Positions 10,217 to 29,319 of a stretch of 64,000 nt of DNA are shown here, one piece after another. A model generated the notes under the pieces. The model was not told the DNA's origin and ran no database searches. It worked only from the letters and a program-made list of their open reading frames with translations. Each line of letters opens with the position of its first letter. The first letter of the stretch is position 1. Position numbers and translations under genes: made by a program. The stretch lies in the NCBI RefSeq assembly GCF_024713975.1, contig NC_091109.1, positions 10,942,501 through 11,006,500 of the forward strand, read 5' to 3'. The stretch is from Paralichthys olivaceus. Its lineage: Eukaryota > Chordata > Actinopteri > Pleuronectiformes > Paralichthyidae.

Positions 10217-11538
10217 TGGGTGAAAACTACCCTACTTGCTCTGCTCTGCTGGCATGCAGGGTAAAAATGTGTTTTGGTGTCAGTCCAATTCAAACAGATA
10301 AGACTGTGTGGGAAATATGAGATTACACCAACCTATCCAATGTCATTTGGCAATTAGGTTCATGTTATAAGCATAACATAATGCAATATTAAAAACAGTC
10401 AATCATGTTGTTGTTGTGAAGTGTTGATTTTTCATTACGTGTCAGATCATGAATTAGATACTATTAGTTTTAGTATACATTCATGAACTGGTGCACTGGA
10501 TCCTTTTCATTCAGTGCATCAATTATTTTCAATTTAGTGACCAAACTAACAGTAATCCTTTTCTTAAACTTGTCAGTACGATGTTTTGTTTTCCATTTTT
10601 CAGCCAGAGCCTTTCGCTCATATGATCATAAATCATGAGGATGTTTCAGAGTCCAAGTTAAAGTCAGTCTGATTCACTGTCATTTAAATAGGATAAAGAT
10701 GTCCAAGATTCAAAGGGTTTATTTCTCCCAGGATTCTGTGCTGTGAAACTTAAAGAATAAAGTGAGCACACACAGTTCTCCTCTAAACTAAGTCAACAAA
10801 ACACGTTGATATGAAAGTGTGTGATGGTACACTTCTTATCTGTGTCTCCTTCTCTTCGCTGCCCCTCACATTCTAACACACCAATGATTAATTCTAGGAC
10901 ATGTCGGAATCACAAAAAGGAGCTGCACGTTATCACAGCACGTAGAGCCACTGACGTCAACACACATCATATTCCCTGGATTGCATTTACATGTCGTTGC
11001 TGGGGGGGCCAGTTCCAGGAAAAGCAGTGACGTCAGCCACTGCTGCTATGTGCTGTGAGTGGGCAGCGCTGAAGCATTTCACAGAGAGGGAGAGAGAGGG
11101 AGAGACAGGCAGCAGGCGTGTTGAGAGAGAGAGAGAGAAATAGAAGACAAGCAGAGGCAGTGGAAATATTTCTCGTCAGCTTCAACTGACAGTGGAAAAT
11201 GAGAGTAATTTATCAATAGATCCTTTGCTTTATTTCAGCGGAGGCAGCGCAATATGTGATCATGAAAAACTGTTGCTTTTTTTAATGGTGGTGTGGGAAA
11301 AATATACTGAAAAACATAAATAAATATGCCTGAAAAACCAATAACACAATCTCAGTTTTTAAAATCAAATACTCCTGATTTAACTGAAGTTACCCCCACA
11401 TCACTAAGCATGAACTCTACTGAGTATTTCAACTATCTAAGAATGTGTGAACAAATTATAAAATAAGATTTTTAGATAGTAAGTAAAAGAGATGATAGCA
11501 AACATACCTGTTTCTGTCTCATCCCCAGTTACAGCCAT
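7923..11538 (-). CDS. CREM: cAMP-responsive element modulator, ICER-type isoform (3 exons, 106 aa)
   Basis: Three minus-strand exons join in frame: 11508-11538, 9184-9328 and 7923-8067 (321 nt with stop). Exon 1 encodes MAVTGDETETG, closely matching the start of the mammalian inducible cAMP early repressor. Exon 2 is a short Gly/Ser/Gln-rich linker ending in the start of the basic region (LRLMKN). Exon 3 gives REAARECRRKKKEYVKCLENR plus a leucine zipper, ending HKVE as in CREM rather than CREB1. The protein would bind CREs in the nucleus as a homodimer or with CREB/CREM and repress, because it lacks the kinase-inducible and glutamine-rich activation domains (family knowledge). No KID exon was seen between exon 1 and CUL2, where longer isoforms would need it. 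Only one bZIP exon was found, whereas mammals have two alternatives. Introns use GT/AG. Confidence 0.88.
8068..9183 (-). other. CREM: CREM intron between linker and bZIP exons
   Basis: The intron is 1.1 kb, with a donor at 9183 and an acceptor next to 8067. Apart from the dispersed repeat and a short (CAG)n near 8288, nothing was recognised. In particular there is no second bZIP exon of the alternative CREM type. Confidence 0.7.
8925..9071 (+). repeat. Internally deleted teleost dispersed repeat
   Basis: It starts with ACTCTAAATTGACCGTA, followed by a GTG-rich stretch, and ends with GGATAAGCACTATAGA and GGATGGATGG. I recall these as start and tail motifs of a very common fish interspersed repeat. 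The middle of the usual element is missing. It lies in CREM intron 2, about 110 bp from exon 2. Confidence 0.55.
9771..9789. promoter_or_regulatory. Paired CRE-like sites in CREM intron
   Basis: TGATGTCA at 9771-9778 is followed three bases later by the full palindrome TGACGTCA at 9782-9789. Further CRE half-sites occur in the next 120 bp. Occupancy is not known. Confidence 0.45.
9979..10066 (+). repeat. LINE-type 3' tail with (TTA)n
   Basis: The segment contains GTGAAGCACTTTGTAAC, then a TTAGTGCAATACAAATA-type end and a (TTA)n microsatellite. This is the usual 3' end of fish L2-like elements. No reverse-transcriptase sequence was recognised upstream. Confidence 0.5.
10180..10214. repeat. 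(CA)n microsatellite
   Basis: An uninterrupted CA tract of about 35 bp in CREM intron 1. Confidence 0.97.
10952..11035. promoter_or_regulatory. Two perfect CRE palindromes
   Basis: TGACGTCA occurs at 10952-10959 and again at 11028-11035, 76 bp apart. Both lie about 0.5 kb inside the ICER transcription unit, followed on the plus strand by a GA-rich stretch. This could be an intronic enhancer or an alternative CREM promoter that adds to ICER autoregulation; the function is inferred from the motif only. Confidence 0.5.
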
Positions 11539-11656
11539 TCTGTATCTGCTCCCCAAGCTTTCCAACAGAAAGTGTTCCCTTCAGAGTCTCCTCTCGGACT
11601 GAGATGTTACCACAGCCAACAGCGCGGCTATGTGTGCAATTTACAATTAGAGGCAC

Positions 11657-11692
11657 TGACATCAGCATGACATCACTGGCCTCCTGATGTCA
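11657..11692 (-). promoter_or_regulatory. CREM: ICER promoter: three CARE/CRE-like elements
   Basis: TGACATCA at 11657-11664, TGACATCA at 11668-11675 and TGATGTCA at 11685-11692 lie 119-154 bp upstream of the ICER start codon. The intronic P2 promoter of mammalian CREM carries clustered cAMP autoregulatory elements of this kind, through which CREB activates and ICER shuts off its own gene (established for mammals). The arrangement supports cAMP-inducible, self-limiting transcription here. No clear TATA box was seen. Confidence 0.75.
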
Positions 11693-11704
11693 ACAGTATG
11701 CTGT

Positions 11705-11705
11705 G

Positions 11706-11751
<46 letters not shown>
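11705..11751. repeat. (CT)n microsatellite beside ICER promoter
   Basis: A nearly pure CT tract of about 46 bp, which is (GA)n on the CREM sense strand. It starts 13 bp beyond the outermost CARE. A GAGA-type tract at a promoter can influence nucleosome placement, but this may be neutral. Confidence 0.9.
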
Positions 11752-11752
<1 letters not shown>

Positions 11753-14159
11753 TGACTTGACACAGTGCTATGAGTCAGGGGCTCTGATGTTCGTCTTTGG
11801 GGAGAAATGTTCTTCAGCTCGACTGGAGCACAACACCGAGGAATGCATATATATGTGTGGGGGTGTGTGTGTGTGTTTGGTTTGTTGAAAATGGAAAGAC
11901 AGCAGAGCTTTATTTGGACTTCAATAAACACACAACCTTTTTAAAGAAATTAACTTTTGCTAAGTGAGCCAGAAATGCGCCAACACACAGTGTTTTTCAT
12001 TGCTAGAAATAGAAGTTGTATATTTTGGGGGTGCGGGTGTACTGTATTACCACAGTGTGTATTTACTGTATATGTATCCACTGTCACAGCAAAACATAAT
12101 CTCTTAGCAGATTCAACTCACACTCAAAGCTCGAGGAGGCGGTGCCCTCTACAGGCATTATAGAGGTAAAAACCGAATTGTGTTAGAAGATTATGATGAT
12201 ATTCAATGTTTGTTCTTTATAATGTCTCAACCATCTGAAGAGGGAGTGACTTCAGTAAAAGTAATAAGTCAGATCACAGTGAGAAATACTATGTGGTTTA
12301 GATTTAGTTACTTGAAGGTTCATTTAGCTTCATATCACCTGATATTTACAGAGATGATGCATTACACCCTGAGCAACTCTACCTATCATACATTTGAGCT
12401 TCTCTGGGCTTTCAATTCATATGTGGGCCACTCTTTTGTACACACAGATACTTGGTAGTACACAGGATTGGTTGCAATCATGGCAATAACAACGTTTCCA
12501 TTTTCTTTTATGTAAAACATTGCCATCTACTTATTACTATAGTATTCATCAATGCCTTGGGGTAAGGACAAAGGCACGGGCGTCTTTGCCCTGGAAAGGT
12601 TTGTCTTTTGTAGAAGCTACAACTGTGATTGTTGTGACACTTTTACAACACACACACAAACACACACACACTGTGAAATAAGGCGTTACCATGCAGGTAG
12701 AGGCTGTAGTGTTTGCCTTGGTCAAGTAAATATTACTTAATTAGGCTACTTAATTACACAACCCATGCTGCCTTTATGGGGCAATATTAAAGTTTTTACT
12801 CCATGGTGTAAATTTCATTTCAAAACCTGCTCAAATGGTGGGTTCAAATTGGTCAAATATTCAACATCTGTATCTGTATGTAACTGTATATCTATTACAC
12901 TGCATCCCTTTTTGTGGGACTACTATTATTATTATTCCCTTAACTTTGTAAATAAGGAGTTATAAGGACAAAATCAGAGCTAAGAGGGGAGTGAATACTG
13001 GACTGACATTGATCTAGAGGACAGAAACATGCCTGTGTGATAACGTTTTGTGTTTGTTGGATTTGAATTTACACTTTACCTATAAAAACTTTATTAACCA
13101 AAGTGATGCTGGTGATTTGAAATGTTTGCCTCCCCTCTAGTGGTCATAAATAGTGACTGCAGCTGTAAATGATTTCAGTGGTTTCTACTTATATTGCTGC
13201 TTTGTAATTATCATTGTAGTATTATGTATTACTAGCAGAAGTAGTGGTAGTACTATTAGTAGGAGTAAAAGCTTCTGGAGCAACATTAGATTTGCTATCA
13301 GCTTAGTGGTACTGAAGATATTTGTCAGTCGTACAAAATAGCATCATGAGCTATTGATTTTTGTGGGTAACTTATTCTAGCAGATAAACAGTATAATATT
13401 GAAAGTGCAATTTCCCATTTGAAAACAAGGGGACAACAAACACTGGCATTAGATGGCTCCCTGTGTGTGTGTATGTGTGTGTTGTCACTCTTGTTTAGTA
13501 ATTGGTCCAGTTTGTCAAGTATACAACACCAACAGCTAAATAAATTAATAGATCGATAGATAGATAGATGGATATCATCTAACCCTATAAAGGATAAGCA
13601 GATAATGAAGAAGATCTATGTTTTAAACTGTATTCAATTGTATCCCTCCATTGATATTATTGGTGTGTGTTTTATCCTATTTATTGACTTTTATATCAAC
13701 GATTCTGATCTGCTGATATTTCTACCCTTTTATTTCTATTGAACAATGAAATGTAATATCTCTAGAGTAAGATTAGGTTTGTTTCAGGCACAATACTCAT
13801 ATTAGAACTATCTATACATTAAACATTTCAATGATTAGCTGATATTTTACGGGACTTAAAAACAGTAGTAATAAATTCGAGGACAAATATTTTTCCTAAA
13901 CAAGTGACCACATTTACTACAATCCGGATAAAGTATGAGGTTTGTTAATATTATATTAATATATTATTAATACTCACTTGCTAGGAGGTTTCCGTAGTTT
14001 TGGACGACACCACTCACACATGGGTGTCCCGATGTTTTAAATTCGACTGGTTTTTTTTATCTTAATATAAGCGGTAGACACACAGATAACTTAGACGATT
14101 TCAAACAGAAATCTCTGGATGACACTTCACGAAGTGAAGAGCAAAAAAGCTTTTGTGAG
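11752..14159. other. CREM-CUL2 interval without recognised exons
   Basis: This is where upstream CREM exons (Q-rich and kinase-inducible domains) would be expected from the mammalian layout. I looked on the minus strand for an RRPSYRKIL-type coding segment and saw none. The interval is AT-rich with short (GATA)n at about 13550-13570 and small CA tracts. A minus-strand GCAAGTGAGT donor-like site near 13977 could end a non-coding exon, but nothing else supports that. Confidence 0.5.
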
Positions 14160-14675
14160 TTTATTTGGGTTTGTTCTCAGCGCACCCCCCCTCCCCCGGG
14201 TAGCGCAGTGGTGCAGCCCATGAGGTAGGGGAGACCTGTGAGACAAATCAAGCCTGTGACAGCGGAGCAACTTGAGTTTTATAACAAGTAAATACTGTTC
14301 GGAGGTACGTGGTCTTCAGAGTACACACTTAGCCTCAGTCACCCGCTTCGCCCGGCAGCAGCGCGGCGTTCTGCCGAGCTGTCAGCGCTAATGTGCGGCA
14401 AGTGAAAAGAAGATGACCATTTGCTAGCGATAGCCGAGCCCGTCGTTAGCTCCGCTGCTAGCCGCTAGCTGGTGCCTTGGAACTGCTGGGGGACTCGAGC
14501 AGGAAGAAGTAGCATTTAGCTAGCTGGGAGCTAGTTAGCCCTCGTAGCTAGCCATCCTATTTTGAGATTGGCATCCCGCAAGCTAGTATCCTTAACTTAG
14601 CCGCCTGTATCATGACCGGTGGAGGGCTGCTCTTTGACAAACGCTAACGCTTCCCCCGCTGGAACACGGAGATCG
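14160..14675 (+). promoter_or_regulatory. CUL2: CUL2 promoter and probable non-coding first exon
   Basis: A GC- and CpG-rich stretch rises from AT-rich DNA 0.5-1.0 kb upstream of the CUL2 start codon and is dense in TAGC/GCTA words at 14420-14590. A good splice donor (ATCG followed by GTGTGAGT) at 14675/14676 could end a 5' UTR exon that joins the acceptor at 15204/15205. The exon itself is inferred, not proven. Confidence 0.4.
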
Positions 14676-15209
14676 GTGTGAGTGGAGAGGCGAGCCAGCC
14701 AAAGTGTGAATGATGATGTTGCTGTGTTTTTCTCTGACGTGAAACCAAGTGGTATGAATGACGAAGAGACAACACAGGGCCTCGCTTCTCCCACTTGCAG
14801 GTGATCTGTGATGTTTCTGACACATGCCGAAGTTCAGGCGTTATTCCCGGCAGCGCTCTCTCCCGGTAGATTGCACAGTGTTCATGGCTGATGGTTATCT
14901 CGGTGTGTTCGTCGGTGTTGCCCCCGTGAACTTGAGCACAATGTTGATCTCATCTGTTGCTGCCATTGTAACGCGAGCAGCTGTTTTGAGGCAGGCTGTG
15001 TATCACTGGACTCGTTTCTGTTGATGTTCACTTTGCCTTCTGTCCCGACAGCTGTGCGATGCACTTGCTCTCGATTTTCTAATGTCAGGCTTGATTTCGA
15101 AAATACATCCAACATCACATTCACTTTTGATTTCCGTTGGTTGCTGCTGTTGTTGTTGTTGTTGTGTTCTCACTCCTGTATCCATGTGTTTCTGTTTCAC
15201 TCAGGGTGA

Positions 15210-25351
<10,142 letters not shown>

Positions 25352-26040
25352 ACAGAGGAGTTGAGCCATGAGGCCGCCTCCACACAAACACTCGCCTGTG
25401 TGTCTGACTGGTAGACACAGGTTTAAACATGAAAAAAATAATCAAAGCAACAGAACAGGCTCATTCATTCATTTAGGTTTTGGACTGTCTGCTGTGACGC
25501 CGCACGGTGAATAAAGCGGGACTGGTGCCTCCATCTTTAAAGAAAAACAACAAGAGCGGTCATCGTGTCCTGTCAGACAGCCGGCTGACGCCCCCCACCC
25601 ATAAGGCCCTGCTCCCAGCCCCACCCACCTTCTGATTTTAAGCTGTTTACAACATCACCAGTGCCACGCACCTGTGCGTCAACCAAGAGAAAAAGAAAAT
25701 GCCTATGGCAGTTTTGAGAGGAAAGAGCTGATAAACATACAACCGAAAATAAAGGAGAGAAAAAAAGAAAAGCGGGGGGGAAAGTTAGCTGTGACATCAA
25801 TGACACATTGGTGGCTTCACATTAAAAAAAACATGCTTTCTTTTCTCACATTTGCAGTTGTCGTGTGTTTATTTTTCTTTCTTTGTTAAATGTACTGAAA
25901 TTAGGAAAAAATATTGTAATAAAACTGGTATACTGACTATTGTATCTACTTTCAAATGTAAAGATATGAGGTGTGACAAACATCATCATGCTGCTTGTCA
26001 AATAAATAAATAAAAACACTGAAGGGTTTTATGTAAACTT
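25352..26040 (+). terminator. CUL2: CUL2 3' UTR with poly(A) signals
   Basis: AATAAA occurs at 25510-25515, at 25918-25923 and again in the AATAAATAAATAAA cluster from about 26001. The first would give a short 3' UTR of about 180 nt, the later ones about 0.6-0.7 kb. Alternative polyadenylation is plausible. Confidence 0.6.
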
Positions 26041-26845
26041 TTCTGGTTTCATATTTGTTTTTCAGTGAAAATAACCTGAGACTGAAAGATTATTATTCAC
26101 ACATTCACATTTTCTCCTGTGACATTACAAACATGTACATTAAAGATTATAGTTACCAATTGGCAATGTACCTTTCATTCCCTGCTGTTTAACATCAACC
26201 AGTGAAACATAAGATATTCAATGAGTTAACTATGACTTAATAACTACCCTCATATTTGAGCCTCTATTGAATTGCAGTGTGTCAATTATAATGAAGACTT
26301 GTTTGACTTTTTTTATAATTGTGTTCTAATGTATTGTCATGTTTATACAGAAGCCTTTACTAATGAGTTACTACATTATTAAACACTAGCATTTTCTTAC
26401 AGCTATTATACAATGTTATATCCTGTTTCTATGCTACTTATATATGTGAAATAGTGATTCCACATGCTTGCTGTTAAACCCAACATCATAGATGAAGACC
26501 TCAAAAGATATTAAAACATTTCCCCACATTCATCTCTCTGTATAAAATCAGATAAGTTAGACTTTCTTAATCCTGACGGAAATTATTGTGCCAGCCTGCT
26601 CTAGGTTGCAGTAACAGTACAACAGAATAAAGCAATAGAGTATTAATTCTAAGAAGAATGTAAGTGAAAATAAAAATATTAAGTGTACAATAGAAAATAA
26701 AATTAAAGTGTAAATGCAATAAGTTACATGAGACAGTAAGTAAAATGGAATATTGCACATGATACTGAACATAATATGATGCTAAACATTGTACTATTGC
26801 ACATTAAAAACAAAGTAATATTGCACATAGTGCTAGTATTATTTT

Positions 26846-26890
<45 letters not shown>

Positions 26891-27057
26891 ATATTATATT
26901 GAATTGATTATTGACAATAACTCCTCCACTTCAGTTGTCATTGTTGCTCCCTTAAGTCCTATCAGACATTTTCTTATGCAATAAATAATATTGGCACACC
27001 TTTCCATTTTCTTAAAACCGTTTAAATCAATGTTGTAAATATTGTACGACTACAAAT
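26041..27057. other. AT-rich intergenic DNA downstream of CUL2
   Basis: No gene was recognised. A (TA)n tract lies at 26849-26887. Short minus-strand frames at 26557-26772 are low-complexity hydrophobic and are judged spurious. Confidence 0.5.
26849..26887. repeat. (TA)n microsatellite
   Basis: A TA tract of about 38 bp in the CUL2-PARD3 intergenic region. Confidence 0.95.
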
Positions 27058-27059
27058 TT

Positions 27060-27290
27060 GAATCCACTCTCGCCCCGCCGAATTACATCATCTGATCGTG
27101 ACGTCACTCGCACATGCGCGGTCGGCACACGTCACCGGGGTGAGGTTCTGTTGCCAGGTAACTGCAGCTGTTGCGCTCACATCTGTCCCGGGTGCAGATG
27201 CGTCTCCTCGGTGACGCCGCTGGTCACAACACGCGGGATGGATGCGCTGCTTCCAGGAGCACAGAAGCGCTGACATTTTGTTTTCTCTCC
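27060..27290. promoter_or_regulatory. Orphan CpG islet with CRE, NRF1-like and X-box motifs
   Basis: A 230-bp CpG-rich island in AT-rich DNA, with no protein gene attached. It contains a perfect CRE (TGACGTCA, 27099-27106), an NRF1-like GCACATGCGCGG (27110-27121) and an RFX X-box-like inverted repeat GTTGCCAGGTAAC (27150-27162). This motif set is typical of TATA-less bidirectional promoters. A tRNA-Trp gene starts 137 bp further on. It may drive an unannotated non-coding RNA or a PARD3 antisense transcript; this is inference. Confidence 0.45.
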
Positions 27291-27426
27291 GTATTCACCA
27301 TATGTATATGATACGTAATGAACGCAGCTGAAACGCTAAAGATCGTATAAACATATCTATTAAGACTCGAAAGATCGTGTATCTGTATTTTTCTATATCT
27401 CCTGCTGTAAGGATGAAGTTATTCAG

Positions 27427-27498
27427 GACCTCGTGGCGCAACGGTAGCGCGTCTGACTCCAGATCAGAAGGTTGCGTGTTCAAATCACGTCGGGGTCA
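27427..27498 (+). tRNA. trnW: tRNA-Trp (CCA)
   Basis: The full 72-nt cloverleaf is present. The acceptor GACCTCG pairs with CGGGGTC (one T-G wobble), the D stem is GCGC/GCGC, the anticodon stem TCTGA/TCAGA encloses CTCCAGA with anticodon CCA at 27459-27461, and the T arm is GCGTG-TTCAAAT-CACGT. The discriminator is A and CCA is not encoded, as expected for a nuclear gene. A Pol III terminator of five T's lies at 27503-27507. It has no intron. Confidence 0.97.
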
Positions 27499-28192
27499 TA
27501 TCTTTTTATTATTGAATCCTGATTTCACATCAACTGCACTGATCCAAACTGTGCGTATACATCTGCTCCTCCTGATCACGGTCTGTGTTGTTGATTGAAT
27601 GTTATACACACAGACACTGCACCGAATCTCCGCTCTTTTTATTCTAAAGATAAATAACTAGCATGTCTGATGGAGCTCTGCAGACACGTTCGGTCATAAC
27701 AACCTCATCGCAGCACAAAAAGGGCTCTGACGAGATTTAATGTTATTTGTCCACATCTCGTCTACACACTGGAGCGACATGAAATGCTATATTTTATATG
27801 GATTTATGTCAAACTCCTCGGTCCATATTTGTATAAAGATAAAATAAATAGATTACAATTTACAGCACACAATTACAGAATCACACTAAAACACATGCAG
27901 ACTCTTGGTCCAGTTCCTCCAAAGATAAATACCTGCGTCACTGTTCTAATCTATTCAGGGCCTTAAGATCATGTTTTTTCAAGAGTATGAATTTATACAA
28001 AAGGTTCCTCAGCAGAGCATGAAAGGAGGGAATCTTGTTGTTAAATGTCCGCTGCTATAAAGAGGATGAGTAAGTTCAGGCCTGTCCACAGGAATGAGCA
28101 AGTGTGATGATGCGCTGGTGGACTAAGGATCTGTCATCAACACATCAGCTGCTCAACTGTCACATAATTGAGAACTATCTGAACATCATCAC

Positions 28193-28264
28193 TGACCCTG
28201 ACGTGATTTGAACACGCAGCCTTCTGATCTGGAGTCAGACGCGCTACCGTTGCGCCACAAGGTC
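28193..28264 (-). tRNA. trnW: tRNA-Trp (CCA), variant acceptor
   Basis: A 72-nt cloverleaf with anticodon CCA. The acceptor is GACCTTG/CAGGGTC: relative to the common copy, the sixth pair changed from C-G to T-A on both sides, so pairing is kept. The variable loop also has one T-to-C change. No run of four T's follows within about 190 nt, so transcription termination is doubtful. Flanks match the copy at 29229. Confidence 0.9.
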
Positions 28265-28299
28265 ACATATTCATTATCCAGAGGTCTCCTGCCATACTG

Positions 28300-29190
28300 A
28301 CAGTTTTGAGAAGAGTACAGAACAACACACAATCTGTTCTTCAACTGATCAATATGTTGTTTGAAGAACCATGGTCCAAATCAGCCAATATAACAGACAG
28401 GATCATCAACAAGAGCCATTATCTCCAGCTTCATTTTGACCAGAATCAAATCAATGAACTGGAGGTTGCATCCTGTTGCTGTTATTGTCACATTGAGCAA
28501 AAGTGACTTTCATGCCTCTTTAGAAACATCTGGATTTTACCCAAATGTCATGTGCATTCTAATATTATTCAGTATGAGTGGAATCTGCAGATAGAAACAT
28601 CTGGAATAACAGAAACGTGACTTCCCATGGGCCTGTCTGTGCTGAGAATATACTAGGATTTCTACATCAGGATGTTTTCACTCTGAATATGTTTGTATTC
28701 TTTCGCTGTTGGACTTCAGGGGGGGTCAGAGGAACCGCGGGACGGAGAGAATATGCAAAACAGCAGCTGGCAGCTTTTCCCTAATCCGTGAAATCAGAGT
28801 GCCAAAGCTGAGCTAACACCTTTCTCAGCGCTCACCGCACACGCTGCGACCAATCCCCACAAACACGCCAATTAAAGGCTCTGGGCCTAATCCAAACAAA
28901 GATGATTCCTGGAGAGAAGAAGTGAAGACACACTGCAGTTCTTCAATCCAGCCTGCAGGTGGGGCCTGTCAGTTGTAGGAGTCATCAAACTGTGGAAAAC
29001 GTGTGAATCATTAAAACTGGTGTATAAAATATATAAAATATAAATATAAAACTCCAAAAGTGTTTTGCGGAATCAAACACTTCACCCACCCCTCCATCCA
29101 CATAGTGGTGAGTAGATAAAGTTATTTTAAATTTTTGGGTGAACATGTGTAGGTGGACAAAACACCTATCAGTGAACCTCAGCAGCTCTC
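28300..29190. other. Interval between duplicated tRNA-Trp genes
   Basis: No ORF or known repeat was recognised. The part at 28690-28920 is GC-moderate and repeat-free, with several homeodomain- or SOX-like words (CAATTAAAGG, AACAAAG), and could be a conserved non-coding element. This is speculative. Confidence 0.2.
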
Positions 29191-29228
29191 TCATACTGTC
29201 TTATAGTCGAGAATCATCTGATCATCAC

Positions 29229-29300
29229 TGACCCTGACGTGATTTGAACACGCAGCCTTCTGATCTGGAGTCAGACGCGCTACCGTTGCGCCACAAGGTC
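29229..29300 (-). tRNA. trnW: tRNA-Trp (CCA), variant acceptor, local duplicate
   Basis: The sequence is identical to the 28193 copy, including the compensated T-A acceptor pair and the variable-loop change. Both are preceded on the plus strand by ATCATCAC and followed about 20 bp later by AGGTCTCCTG, so a segment larger than the tRNA was duplicated about 1 kb apart. The nearest run of four T's downstream is about 66 nt away. Confidence 0.9.
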
Positions 29301-29319
29301 ATATATTGCTCAAAGACAG

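Larger units (their letters stand above)
9329..11507 (-). other. CREM: CREM/ICER intron 1
   Basis: The intron is 2.2 kb. It contains a CRE at 9782-9789, a LINE-type tail at 9979-10066, a (CA)n tract and two perfect CREs near 11 kb. No coding exon was recognised. Confidence 0.7.
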
